The notes under the pieces: model-generated
What the model saw: the letters and a program-made list of their open reading frames with translations, nothing else
What the model was told of the DNA's origin: nothing
Databases searched by the model: none
DNA from: Canna indica
Taxonomy: Eukaryota > Streptophyta > Magnoliopsida > Zingiberales > Cannaceae
NCBI GenBank assembly: GCA_034359265.1
Contig: CP136895.1
Span: 50,052,001 to 50,116,000 of the forward strand
Direction: 5' to 3'
Length of the DNA: 64,000 bases
Made by a program: the position numbers and the translations under genes
In this document: positions 24,323-35,200 of the stretch, piece after piece
Layout of the letters: the number at the start of each line of letters is the position of its first letter
How positions within the stretch are numbered: position 1 is the first letter of the stretch

Positions 24323-25867
24323 TCAGTTTCTTCGTATGGATTTTCCCTTCAATCGACGTTTACTTTTTACATCCCTAACCAAACTGGACAAGAGAATATT
24401 CTCAGTTTCTTCTATTTCGCTAGGAATGCAATGTTGGACACTAGGTGTTGTTGTGTCACTGGACTGCTGCTGCTGAAGCTTTGAATTGCCACTAGGACTC
24501 ACTTGCATTGGACTAGGTTGAGCTTGGAATATTGGAGTGATGGGGCTATCACTTTGTTGTTGGCCATGACAAGCAAAGTCCTCAATTCCATGACTTGTTA
24601 ACACATAACGTAATCGTTGATTTTCAAGTGTTAAGTCATGAACTGTTTTATCTAAACAACTTAATTTTGCTCGCACATCAACCAACTCAGCTTCAATCTT
24701 TTCTATTCGACAACTTTGTTCCTAAAGAATATTCAAATAGACCATAATTTATCAGTGCATGATTAAAATAAATATACCTTAAATGAATTAATCTCAAAGC
24801 AATAATATTATACCTGTAAAGAGTTTTGTTGTGAATATGCTTCTTTGATGAGATGGGACTCATGAGCATTTGGGTGAAGCACTTCAATTATCTAAGTAAT
24901 ACAATCATTTAAAGGATATTAAAAATTCAATTCCACAATTTACTATATAGGTATCATTCAAATAAATTTCAATTTAAATTCACCTCAGACAACTTTAATT
25001 TATCCACAACTCTTAAATGAGTGACTTTTTGTTTAAAAGATACTTTCACCCAATGGAATAATCTTGGTGAATTTAAGTCAACATCAATAAGAGTTTCATA
25101 ATGAGGTTTCATATGCTCGAAGAACCAAACCTGTATTCAAAAATAATTAATGTGATAAAGATAAAATGTAACAAACATATATAAAATTATTGAAGCTTAA
25201 AACTTACATTTAAGATGATGGAGAATCCTCCTATTGTGATCTCTTTGATCCTGTTTGGTTGTTCTATTTTCTTGTGAGCCGAATCAATATGCTTAACCAA
25301 AAAGGAATGTATAGCTTGTGACCAATTATAATCACCTAAATGCTCCAAATTTTTCGTATACTTCACAAGACCTTCTGGCACCGAATAATTTTTTTGTGCA
25401 AAAAAAAAGGTGCTAAACAGATACAAAATAACCAATCTAACAAACAATCTTGTTGTAGTCTCATCATCAATACCTTGGAGATCTACGAACATTGCCTCCA
25501 ATAAATTTCTTGTTATTCGCTTACCATCAAACATCTGAACTTAAAAGTCACTTTTTCCTTCTTTGTTTTGAAAATTAACCACATCATCATAACATTTTAG
25601 TCCTGTTATTAATGATACATCCTCCACAGTAAATGGGATTTTTTTTCCCTTTATATCAAAAGCATTAGTGGTTGTATCCCATTGGCGAATCAAATAATCT
25701 AATAAAGATGAGTCAATCTTAATTTGTGGGATTCTTGAGTAACAATAGAAAGGAGTTTGTTGGAGAAGAGCCTCCTGGGTTTCATTTAGCTCTATTGTTT
25801 GTGCAAAAAAAGTTGAAACTCTTGTTGGATAACAACGACCAATGATTAATTTAGATAATGTTTTCAT
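24323..25867 (-). pseudogene. DUF1985/plant-mobile-domain-like protein gene, MULE copy B (single nonsense codon)
   Basis: Minus-strand exons 25,867-25,208, 25,130-24,984, 24,891-24,814 and 24,721-24,323 correspond one to one with copy A and keep all splice signals. The reading frame is complete for 427 codons except codon 109, where CAA has become TAA (plus-strand TTA at 25,541-25,543). The T-run that is short in copy A is full length here (nine bases). So a single transition separates this copy from an open gene. Product as for copy A: a DUF1985/PMD-like N-terminal domain, a coiled coil, a Gln/Ser-rich stretch and a basic C-terminus, with unknown function. It converges on the transposase gene, like mudrB and mudrA in maize MuDR. 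Confidence 0.72.
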
Positions 25868-26930
25868 ATCTTGTGATATCCCTACAATAAAAAACCAAAT
25901 AAATAATTTATAACTTTCATTTTCAACGAATCATAATTAGGATACTAATGGAACATGAAAAGTAACAGGAATAGTGGATTGAAATAAAAAAGAAAACTAT
26001 AGCTTAGTTGATAAATGTAGAATTCTAAACAAAAGCAAACATATAAGTAGCTAACTAAGTAATTTGAAATAAAAGCAAACAAAAGAAATTCTCAAAGTGG
26101 CAAACTTAAAGTGGCAACATAACAATTTAAGACAGACCTAACATGACATGTACATAAAAATCATTAGGATTATGGTTTATTTCTATTGTGCATATTCCTC
26201 CATAATAGATGTATGTCATTGGCTTGTTTGCTCTTTAGCAGTGAACATTTCTCTTTGATATAAAATGTAATATTAATCCTTGTCTAAGCATAATTCCTAT
26301 AAGTAAAGCTTTCAATTCTAAATAGAAGAAATGTTTTACTTAAACTTAAAGAGTGTAAAAGAATGTAGCACAAAGCTGGAGGATTTACTGCTAGTTGAGA
26401 TTATTTCCTAACATATTTTGTAGAAACTTCTAGGTTTAAAATTCTTATAACAGTTGATCAATTTTTTTTTTGCGTTTTACTTCTTTCCAATTAAGAGTTG
26501 CATGAATGTAAACTCCCTTGACAAGCAAATTGCAATGAATTGAACAGCATGAATATAAACAGTTGTATTGCATGAATTGAACAGCATGGAACAAGGTACA
26601 CTTACTTATATCTGTCTATGTTATATATATATATATATATATAGTGATGGCATTAATTAACAAATGTTAGTTAATTAAATGACAACAACAAAGAAAGGAT
26701 CAAATTCACGGATAAGACAGATGGTTTTTTAATTAAAGAGCAAAAGTAATATAAATCTCTTATTTTAAACCTAGAGAGCCTGCAACTGGTGAACCTAGAA
26801 CAATTCTTATACGAAAAAGTTTCTAGCTTGTTCTAGCTTTCAATTATTATAACAGTTGATCGGCAAAAGTAATATAAATCTCAAAAAATTGCTAACCGAA
26901 CAATGAAAGAGGCAGATTATGATTTTTTGA
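25868..26930 (-). other. probable 5' leader intron of the DUF1985-like gene, copy B
   Basis: Mirror image of 12,600-13,657: AT-rich, non-coding, with a TA run at about 26,625-26,642. No gene recognised. On the minus strand it ends in the same pyrimidine-rich acceptor just before the start codon. Confidence 0.4.
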
Positions 26931-26934
26931 GCTT

Positions 26935-27385
26935 CTACAGAAAGAACAATCATACACAGCGGCGAGGAGATGTTTTGGGGCGGGAGGGAAAAGCAGCGGG
27001 TCTAGAAGCAGCGACGAGTGGATCCGGCAGAGAAACAGCGGCGAGCAACGAGCAACGAGTGGATCCGGCGGCGAAGCAGCGGCGAGCAATTTCCCAACAG
27101 CAAAGAAGCAGCGGCGATTGAGTGTATGAGCGGCGAGGAGATATTTTGAGGCGGGATGTATGAGCAGCGGCGAGGAGATATTTTGGGGCGGGAGAGAGAA
27201 GCAGCGGGCGAGGAAGGAGCAGGTCGAGAAGCAGCGACGAGTTGATCCGGCGGAGAAACAGCGGCGAGCAGCGAGCAACGAGTGGATCCGGCGGAGCAGC
27301 AGCGGCGAGCGATTTCCCAACAGCAGAGAAGCAGCGGCGATTGAGTGTATGAGCGGCGAGGAGATGCGGGGTTTCAAAATAGGTA
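26935..27385 (-). repeat. GC-rich tandem duplication, copy B (mirror of 12,171-12,590)
   Basis: Purine-rich on the plus strand (GCAGCGGCGAG and GGATCCGGCGG repeated). It is the inverted copy of the duplicated promoter or leader block of copy A. Open frames in it share no known domain and are treated as spurious. Confidence 0.6.
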
Positions 27386-27412
27386 TTTTGGGAAGGCGGG
27401 GTTTCAAAATAA

Positions 27413-27577
27413 TTTCGAGTATGGATCCAAATTTCGGATATGAGTTTTGAGAGATTGGATTTCGGGTATGAGTGTCGGATATGAGAAATTGCAGATGAGA
27501 TTTAATTCTTGATGTCATCAAGATTCGAAATAATACACGTGGCAGACGACGAGCGGCCGCTCATACAAGTTCTATTC
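27413..27577 (-). repeat. terminal inverted repeat of the MULE, outer right, 165 bp
   Basis: Inverted match to 19,102-19,294 from GAATAG to the CATACTCGAAA block. Inside the hairpin it reads GAGCGGCCGCTC where the left ends have a 28-base longer palindrome, so the hairpin tip is deleted. It is followed by the target duplication CAAGAAAAG at 27,578-27,586. Confidence 0.88.
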
Positions 27578-27586
27578 CAAGAAAAG
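27578..27586. repeat. 9-bp target site duplication of the MULE, right copy
   Basis: CAAGAAAAG, identical to 11,915-11,923. Confidence 0.9.
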
Positions 27587-27700
27587 TAGTGAAGAGTGGC
27601 AAAAAATATCAGCCCTTCGTTGGGGTCGGTTATTAATTTAAGTAGTTTATAATTTCTTAGATAATAATCGGCGCCAGTGGCGCCCGTTATTCTTTTTGTT
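27587..27700 (+). mobile_element. CACTA terminal fragment that received the MULE
   Basis: Removing the MULE and one target duplication joins CACTA (11,910-11,914) to CAAGAAAAG and then TAGTGAAG. The restored start CACTACAAGAAAA is the usual CACTA terminus. About 80 bases later comes the hairpin GGCGCCAGTGGCGCC followed by CGTTATT, which resembles the subterminal repeats of the CACTA element ending at 58,709. The other end of this element was not found in the window. Confidence 0.55.
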
Positions 27701-29117
27701 CCTTCACCTTTTCCCTCTGCTTCACCTTATTCCGCAAACCCTTTTCCCCGCTCAACTTATTCTGCAAACCCTTTTCCCGCTGATATCCTCGCTAGCTTTC
27801 TGCAAACCCTTTTCTGATCCAAAAAACCTTATTCTGCAAATCGGCCGCTAGCTTTCATGATCCAAAATCCTTTTGTTCATCCGCTGCTGCTCCGGATCTG
27901 CTTGTCGAGGCCTCCTCTCAAACCCTTTTCCCGATCTCCCGATCTGCCTTCTCTGGATTTGCTTGTCGAGGCCTCCTCTCGCCTGCCCCATCTCCTGTGC
28001 TTCCCCGAACCCAGCTCCGAGCTCTCTCTTCCAGTCCTGGATAGGTTAGTTTAATCAAAGGGAAGTATTAGCATTGTTTTATCCACTTGCTGATTACTAT
28101 TGGTAAAATGAGGGGTTCAATTGGTGATCATAACCCAGATGTTGAGTAGAGGTGTTCATCATGCTTTCTTTGCTTCGACCCAACATCTACTATGCATTCA
28201 AAGGGGGAATTAATGCTCTCTGCCAAAGGGCTGTGGCTTTCAGGAGTGCAGGGGGGAAAGCTTTGGTTTAATCTGGTGGTTAATGGGCAGCTTTGAGTAC
28301 TAATTAATAAATGGATGCAATTAGGGACAAAAGAGAGATGGGTTAACGAAAGAAGAGGCCAGGGATGGGCTGGTTGGTAGGGAAGCATGTGGTGGTGTCT
28401 TCTTGCTTGCTTTTGCTTCAAGGGGAGTGTGGTTGGTGATGTTGATCCTTTTTCATTTATATATTAATGGAGTGTAGTTGGCTTTTGGTACATAAAAAAT
28501 GTTGAAGTTGGGTGACTGCTTGCTTGATTGTTCTTCTTATTCAGTGCCTTCATTTTCTTTTCTTTTTAGTTGAGTTGGTTCAGCTAGTTGTATGCAATAT
28601 TTTCAAAATCATACTAAATCAATGGAATTTATTGAAAATCAATCTTATAGATTGGTCTTACTAATTCCGAACTGGTGATTCCATTTTTTTAATTCAAAGT
28701 TTAGTTAGCATCCTAAACCAAGTGGAAGAGGCATGTCTGGTTCATCCACTAGAGTATGGCATGGCAATATTAATTATTTGCATCATTTGATATGACTACC
28801 CAACCAAGAAGGCTATGTCAAGCATCTGGGAGCTCCTGTGTAAAGGAGTAAATTTTCATCAATGAAAAAAATGAGCATTGAAGGAAAAGCTCCTCAACTG
28901 ATTCATCAGTTCAAACCTGAGGACCTTCTTTCTTACAAGGGTTTTAGCAACATCTGGGTTATGATCGCCAATTGAATAGCGAACTAGGTAAGTTGTTGAG
29001 TAGAGGTGATAAGAATGTTAAAAAGACAGAATCCAATTATCAGAGACTGTTGATTACTGAAGAATCCAAACAAGAGCTTTCACTTACCTCTAAGGGCCCA
29101 TTTCAATTGTTGGGAAA
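27701..29117. other. non-coding stretch with a pyrimidine-rich leader-like block and an inverted repeat pair
   Basis: 27,715-28,040 is pyrimidine-rich with four copies of a TTCTGCAAACCCTTTTCC-like motif, like a 5' leader, but no following coding exon is recognisable. A 27-base inverted pair with one mismatch (CAATTGG[T/C]GATCATAAC...) lies at 28,118-28,144 and 28,948-28,974, enclosing about 800 bases without a gene. Confidence 0.4.
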
Positions 29118-29120
29118 TTA

Positions 29121-29955
29121 CACTATCTTTGGATTGAGGGTTTCGGAAGGTTTCGAAGGGGTTTGGAGGGGGAGGGTTTTGGAGGGGTTCAAAACACCCT
29201 GTTTGGATAATTTTTTTAAGGGGTTTGGAGGGGTTTCAAACCCCTCCAAAACCCTCCATTTTGGGGGTTTTGAAAATGGGTTCTAGGAGGGGTTTGAAGA
29301 GTTAATGAATTGAAAATAGTTAAATTACAAAAGTATCCTTAGAACAAAAATATATATTATTATAAACGAGGGCATAGTGGTCTACCAAATCCATCCAAAC
29401 CCCTCCAAACCCTTTATAACACTATGTTTGGATAACTTTGAGTAAGGGGTTTGGAGGGGGAGGGATTTGAAGGAGTTTGAAGGGTTTTGGAGGGAGAGGG
29501 ATTTAAAGGTTTTTGAAAGAGTTTTAAAAACCTTGTTTGGTTAAACTTCATAAAGGGTTTGGAGGGGTTTGGATGGATTTGGTAGACCACTATGCCCTCG
29601 TTTATAATAATATATATTTTTGTTCTAAGGATACTTTTGTAATTTAACTATTTTCAATTCATTAACTCTTCAAACTCCTCGAAAACCCTCCATTTTGGGG
29701 GGTTTTGAAAATGAGTTCTAGGAGGGGTTTGGAGGGGTTTGAAACCTCTCCAAATCCCTTAAAAAAATAATCCAAACAGGGTGTTTTAAACCCCTCCAAA
29801 ACCCTTCCCCTCCAAACCCCTTCGAAACCTTCCGAAACCCTCAATCCAAACATAGTGTTATGAAGTTTAACCAAACAAGATTTTTAAAACCCTTTCAGAA
29901 ACCTCCAAATCCCTCCCCCTCCAAACCCCTTACTCAAAGTTATCCAAACATAGTG
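29121..29955. mobile_element. PIF/Harbinger-like MITE with interleaved related arms
   Basis: The outer pair runs from CACTATCTTTGGATTGAGG (29,121) to the inverted CCTCAATCCAAACATAGTG (ending 29,857), flanked by TTA at 29,118-29,120 and 29,858-29,860. The arms are long, rich in GGTTTGGAGGGG, and meet as a large foldback. A related arm starting CACTATGTTTGGATAACTTT lies inside at 29,420, and its inverted partner lies outside, ending at 29,955, so two elements are interleaved in the order Y, X, Y', X'. The TTA duplication and lack of coding match a Tourist/PIF-Harbinger MITE. Confidence 0.65.
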
Positions 29956-31350
29956 TTAATGACTTATTTATTGTACTTCACATCTAGGTCCTTCTTGCTT
30001 TTCCAAATTCCTCCAGCAGTCAGATCAATTCTCCAAACTTGAGAAGTCAAGTGGCTAGGGCCTTTTATCTTTTGAATTTTTGATAAAACTATGCTGCTAG
30101 TCCCTGTAAAATGATCATAGGATTATAACTTGTTCAGTTTTACTAAATATTTAATCCAGTATCCTGCTTGTTTTGTATGATATGTTTCAACCTGACCCAC
30201 AACTTGATCCTCCTCCAACAAGCATAGCAACCATTTTGTTTCCCAGGCTCCGAGCTCCCCTCTCATTCTTTTGGATATACAATAAATTTCTCATTGTGTT
30301 TCTTTTACTGATATCTTATATTTCTGAAGGAATATCTCTTTTATATTTATATATGTGCATGTGTTTGATTATATTTATCTTCTGAAGGAATATCTCTTTA
30401 ATATTTTTCTGAAGGATATTCCTTCAGAAATATCTAATATTTTACTGACATCTTAATTTTCCGAAGGAATATCATAGTTTCCTCCCCTTGATAAATGAGG
30501 TTATGACTTGTGAAAAGAAATAATGAGCAGCATATTTAATCATAACATTCCATCATCCATATGTCATGAACAATTGTCAAGTTAAATTGACTCATATTTC
30601 ATGTTCCTCTGTAAAATGCAAAATCTGGAATACAGTAGCAAATTTGAGTCATGAATCCTTATTGATGATTAAAGTCAGTATCACATCTAAACAAACTTTG
30701 GAAACAGAAAAGATTTGAGCTTTATCTCTTCTTATATGGCATACAGTGAAGCATGACTGTATACCCAGTTTCCCCAGTCCAAAAATATTTGTGTACGATT
30801 TCCAAAATGTGTGGTTATATTTCTGAAGGAATATCTCTTTAATATTTTTTTCTGAAGGATGCAATGGTTTACTAGAATGCTTTTCTGGTCAATGAAATTA
30901 AATGCATAGTTGTGAATAACACCTTTCTTGGAGTTTCTACTAAAGAATGATATTTGCCATCATCTTTCATTCAAGAATATGTCTGCATTCATCTTTTCTT
31001 GTTCAGGAAGATTTGTCTATAGGATAATTTTATTTTGCATATATGGATTTTATTAAGTTGTTGAGAATTCCATAGTTGCAAATGAGAACTCCATACTTTT
31101 AGGAATATTCTTGTTCAGTTTTTTTAAAACTTCCAAGTAGTCATTGTTTGCCTCTTAGATCTTCAGATAAATGCATTTGGTATTGTTATCATTGTCTTCT
31201 TTAATTGCATGTTTTTCTCCTTTTCCCCTTATATTGTTTTTGTTAATATTTTAAATTAGATATTGTTTCAGAAAGTTCTTCAATTCTGCAATTCAAGAAT
31301 GTTTTATCTAACATCTAGGTTGAAATGCATGATATTGTGTATTTAATTAC
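29956..31350. other. AT-rich non-coding DNA with a short dispersed motif
   Basis: No gene recognised. The motif TTCTGAAGGAATATC with slight variants occurs repeatedly at 30,325-30,475 and again near 30,820-30,860, partly as an inverted pair around 30,411-30,429. Confidence 0.4.
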
Positions 31351-31474
31351 GGTTAAATATAATAGTTTTTATATTGTATTTATTGTTGACATAGGTTAGC
31401 TTATATTGTCCCTAGGTTTAGCTTATATATAGGTCTTTTCTATGATTAATAAAATGCACTTTTGGGGCTCAACA
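31351..31474 (+). repeat. 5' LTR of the copia element
   Basis: It aligns with the 3' LTR at 35,607 (GTTAAATATAAT...TTTAGCTTATATATAGG) and closes in GGGGCTCAACA. It includes AATAAAATGCAC, which may serve as polyadenylation signal. The first two bases have changed from TG to GG. Confidence 0.75.
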
Positions 31475-31487
31475 TGTATCAGAGCAG
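31475..31487 (+). promoter_or_regulatory. primer binding site (initiator tRNA-Met type)
   Basis: TGTATCAGAGCAG directly after the LTR is one base short of TGGTATCAGAGC, the usual complement to the 3' end of plant initiator tRNA-Met. Confidence 0.75.
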
Positions 31488-32266
31488 TCCTAGGGTTTTA
31501 TTTTTTTTTCTCCAGTTTTTTTCTTTATGTTTTTTCCTTACCCGCCAAGCCGGCGGCTCCCTCCTGCGTCGCGCACCACACGGCGTCCACGAGCGGCTCC
31601 CCCCTCTGGCTCGTTCTCCTTACTTCACGCCTGCGCCCTGTGCCTTCTTCCTCCTTCGCGTCGTCTTCTCTCTGTTGGGGAAGGCCCGGACGACGAGGAA
31701 GGCTCGTGACCCGTCGAAGGGGTGGCCGTTGATCGCGTCATCCACGTTGAAGAGGACGTCGTCTCTTGCCTCTCTCTCGATCTCTTGCGAACTCGATTTC
31801 GATTTCGCTGTCTCTGCTCGTCGATCCCGCACTAGGAAGTGCCATCTCTAATCGTCGATCATGCACATAGCGACCACGATCATGCCGGCGTGGAACTCCA
31901 TTGAGCTCGTGGTTCGCCTCATCGGCGCTCTCGATCGCTTCCCCAGCCACATTGATCGCATTGCCCAGCAATCGTCTCCGCTTTCTTCTTGGGAAGTGAC
32001 GCGAAGCAAAGAATAGCTTGATCGACGAGGTGTTTTTGACGGGCGCCAATAATATATCCTCAGCCGGCGTCTTTAAGTCGGTTTTTGACGGGCGCCAACA
32101 AGCTCTCCAAGCCGAATTCTCCAAGTCGGCTCCAGCCAAGCTGAGTCGATTCTGAGCCTTTTTACAGCTTTTTTAGTCGAGTTCCTACAGTATTCCAGGT
32201 TTTTTGTTCCAACATAAAATTCTTTTATGTCAATTGCTTCATTTAGTATTACTTTATCTTTAAAGA
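31488..32266 (+). other. untranslated leader of the copia element, GC-rich
   Basis: About 780 bases between primer site and gag start. 31,535-31,980 is GC-rich and contains overlapping short open frames on both strands, none with retroelement similarity. GACGGGCGCCAA occurs twice near 32,038 and 32,087. The leader is unusually long for an element with 124-base LTRs. Confidence 0.4.
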
Positions 32267-35200
32267 ATGTCAAACTCTATGGTGGATCCCAAAACTGCAA
32301 CTATGAGTATTTCTATCAAACTTAATGGTATCAATTATATTCTATGGTCTCGTGCTTTTCGTGTTTTCTGTGGTTCCTAAAAGAAGATTAAACACCTTGG
32401 AGATGATCCACCTGACTCAGTCGATATTGAAAAATATTCTGATTGAGAGGCAAATGATTATGCAATTGTCTCATGGATGATCAATAGTTTGGAATCGCAG
32501 ATTGTCTCAATAGTTATTTTTCTTGACTCAGGTGCTTCTAATCATATGTTAGGTAATAGAAATTTTTTCTCTAACTATAACCCTGAGTCTAACCCATCAC
32601 ATGTCCACATTGTCGATGACTCTACTTCTCTTATACATGGTCTTCGCACAATCACTGTTTCGAGCAACCTAAAATTAGATAGAGTTTTTCATCTTTTAAA
32701 ATTTTCTGTGAATCTACTTTTCATTAGTCAACTTACCAAAAGTCATAATTGCTAACTTTTTTTTCTTCTCATTGTGTGATACATGATCTAGAGATGAGGA
32801 GGAAGATTGGTGGGGGAGCTGAAACTGGAGGAATTTACTTGTTATCCACATGCGTTCCTGTCGCTCACCATTCCATCACTACATTTCAATGGCACTGTCG
32901 ATTAGGCCATCCCTCTATTAAAAAACTCAAGTCCTTGATTCCTGAGTCTGTGCCATGTTCTCCTTTCAAATATGAAGCTTGTGAATTAGGTAAACATCAT
33001 CGGGTGCCCTTTCCACAAAGCTCAAGTCCTCGTAGAGAGTCTATTTTTGAACTTATTCATTCTGATATTTGGGGTCCTAGTCCTGTAGTGAGTCGTTTGG
33101 GATACAAGTATTTTATTACTTTTATATATGACCACACTCGTATGATTTGGGTGTTTCTTTTAAAAAATCGGTCTGATGTGTTTCATATATTTCAAACCTT
33201 TTATCTTGAAATAGTTTGGCACCTCCATTAAAATTCTTCGAACCGATAATGCTCGCGAATATCTTCAGTCTGATTTTGTAAAATTTTATGCCTCCTATGG
33301 GATTCTTCATGAGACCTCATGCCCCTATAGATCCCAATAGAACGGTGTTGCTGAACGCAAAAATCGTCATCTTCTGGATGTGGCTAAGACACTTATGTTT
33401 CAAATGAATATTCCTCGGTATCTCTAGGGGGATGCTGTTCTCACTGCTGCATATTTTATTAATTGTGTTTCTTCATCCGTTTTAGGGAATAGGTCACCAT
33501 TCTTCGTCCTGTTTGCCAAACAATCTCCATTTAAAATTTCTCCGAAAACCTTCGGTTGTATATGTTTTGTTCATAATTTTGGTTCAGGTTGTGACAAACT
33601 GTCTCCTAGAGCTGTGAAGTGTGTCTTCATTGGATACCCTCGCACTCAAAAGAGATATTGTTGTTATGACCTTGTTTCAAAAAAACTCTTTATCTCTGCT
33701 GATGTCTCTTTCTTTGAAGATAATCCCTACTTCACCTCTACACCGAGTCTTGGAACTCCTACTTGGGAGTCACTACCCCTACCTCCATCTCTTCCTCCTA
33801 TTACCCATCACTCTGATGAGTCATTGTCTCGTGGTCCTCCATTGTTAGTTTATCAAAGAAGACATAAAGATTAAGGTGAACTCTCCAGACAAGCTACTCT
33901 GCCAGCTCCAAATCACTCTCAAGATTCTCTATTGGGTGTTGAACTTCCCATTGGTTTACGAAAAGGTAAACATAGTTGTACTGCTCATCCCATTAGCAAT
34001 CATGTATCCTTTGCTCATCTATCATTCTCGCTTCGCCAATTTGCTTTCTCCTTGTCTTATGTTTCTATTCCTAGGACATACTAGGATGCTCTGCTTCATC
34101 CTAAGTGGAAGAGTGTCATGGATGAGGAGATAGATGCTCTTAGAACCAGACGGATCTGGGAACTTGTTCCAACAATCTCCTAGCTCTAAACCAGTCGCTT
34201 GTAAGTGGGTGGTTAGCTTAAAATATCTTCATGATGGATCCATTGAACGGTACAAGGCACGTTTGGTGGCAAAAAGTTTTACACAACAATTTGGCGTAGA
34301 CTACTTCGAACTTTTTCTCCTGTAGCTCGGCTAAACTCTGTGAGGATTCTCATCTCTCTTGCCGTAAATCTGGGTTGGCGCATGCATCAAATGGATGTTA
34401 AGAATGTTTTTCTTTATGGGGACTTGAGTGAGACTATCTTTATGGAGCAACCTCTTGGGTATGTTGCTCAGGGGAAGAATCTAGTGTCACATCAAGAAAG
34501 TAATTTATGGTATAAAACAAAGTCCTCGGGTATGGTTTGACAAACTAAGCAAAATTGCATCTACTATTGGGCTAAAGGAATGCAAATCTGATCACTCTGT
34601 TTTTATGAAAAAGACATCTGTTGGTTGTGTTATTCTTGCAGTGTATGTGGATGACATCTTACTCACTAGTAGTGATAGCAATGAAATTGTGACAGTAAAA
34701 GCTCATCTGAAAAAACACTTTGTAACAAAGAATTTGGGTCGTCCGAGGTACTTTCTTGGCATTGAGTTTGCCTATAATGAGACATGGGTGGTACTTTCGC
34801 AGAGAAAATATGCTATGGATCTCCTGAGTGAGGTAGGTATGCTTGGATGCAGACCTGCCAGTATACCTGTTGATACAGGTGCTACTCCTGAGCTTGAAGG
34901 TGACAAAGACTTCGAGGACCTTGTGAGATTTAGAAAGTTAGTTAGGAAACTTATTTATCTGACTGTCACTCGTTCTGACATCTCCTACACCATTGGTGTT
35001 GTTAGTCAGTTCATGCATCAGCCGAAATATTCTTATTGGAATGCTCTATTAAAAATTCTACATTATATCAAAAGTTCTCCTAGTAAAGGCTTGTGGTTCA
35101 GGAAAAATAATCACATTAAAATAAAGGGGTACTCCGATGCAGATTATGCTGGGTTCATCTATGATAAAAGATTCACCTCGGGTATTGCATGTATGTTGGA

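Larger units (their letters stand above)
11924..27577. mobile_element. 15.65-kb Mutator-like element (MULE), head-to-head inverted dimer
   Basis: The ends are GAATAGAACTTGTATGAGCG in inverted orientation, flanked by the 9-bp duplication CAAGAAAAG. The inside is two copies of one element facing opposite ways. Copy A (11,924-19,075) is cut off within transposase exon 2. Copy B (19,102-27,577) is complete, with its own pair of terminal inverted repeats of 193 and 165 bp. A 26-base joint (19,076-19,101) separates them. Each copy holds a FAR1-type transposase gene and a DUF1985/plant-mobile-domain-like gene, convergent on two minisatellite arrays. Only the outer ends share a target duplication, so either the dimer moved as a unit or copy B was joined after insertion. 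Confidence 0.88.

Noticed and set aside
11915..27586. Apparent 7-bp micro-inversion (AAGAAAA against TTTTCTT) in the two ends
   Set aside because: It is simply the target duplication read on the same strand at both ends.
11910..27591. CACTAC...GTAGTG as the terminal repeat of the 15.7-kb dimer (a CACTA element carrying a FAR1 gene)
   Set aside because: The 9-bp direct repeat CAAGAAAAG fits exactly between these bases and the GAATAG ends, so CACTAC and GTAGTG are the target, not the element. No matching 3-bp duplication exists outside them.
31442..32139. Overlapping frames in the GC-rich copia leader
   Set aside because: They lie between the primer site and gag in a spot that is untranslated in copia elements, and no similarity is visible.
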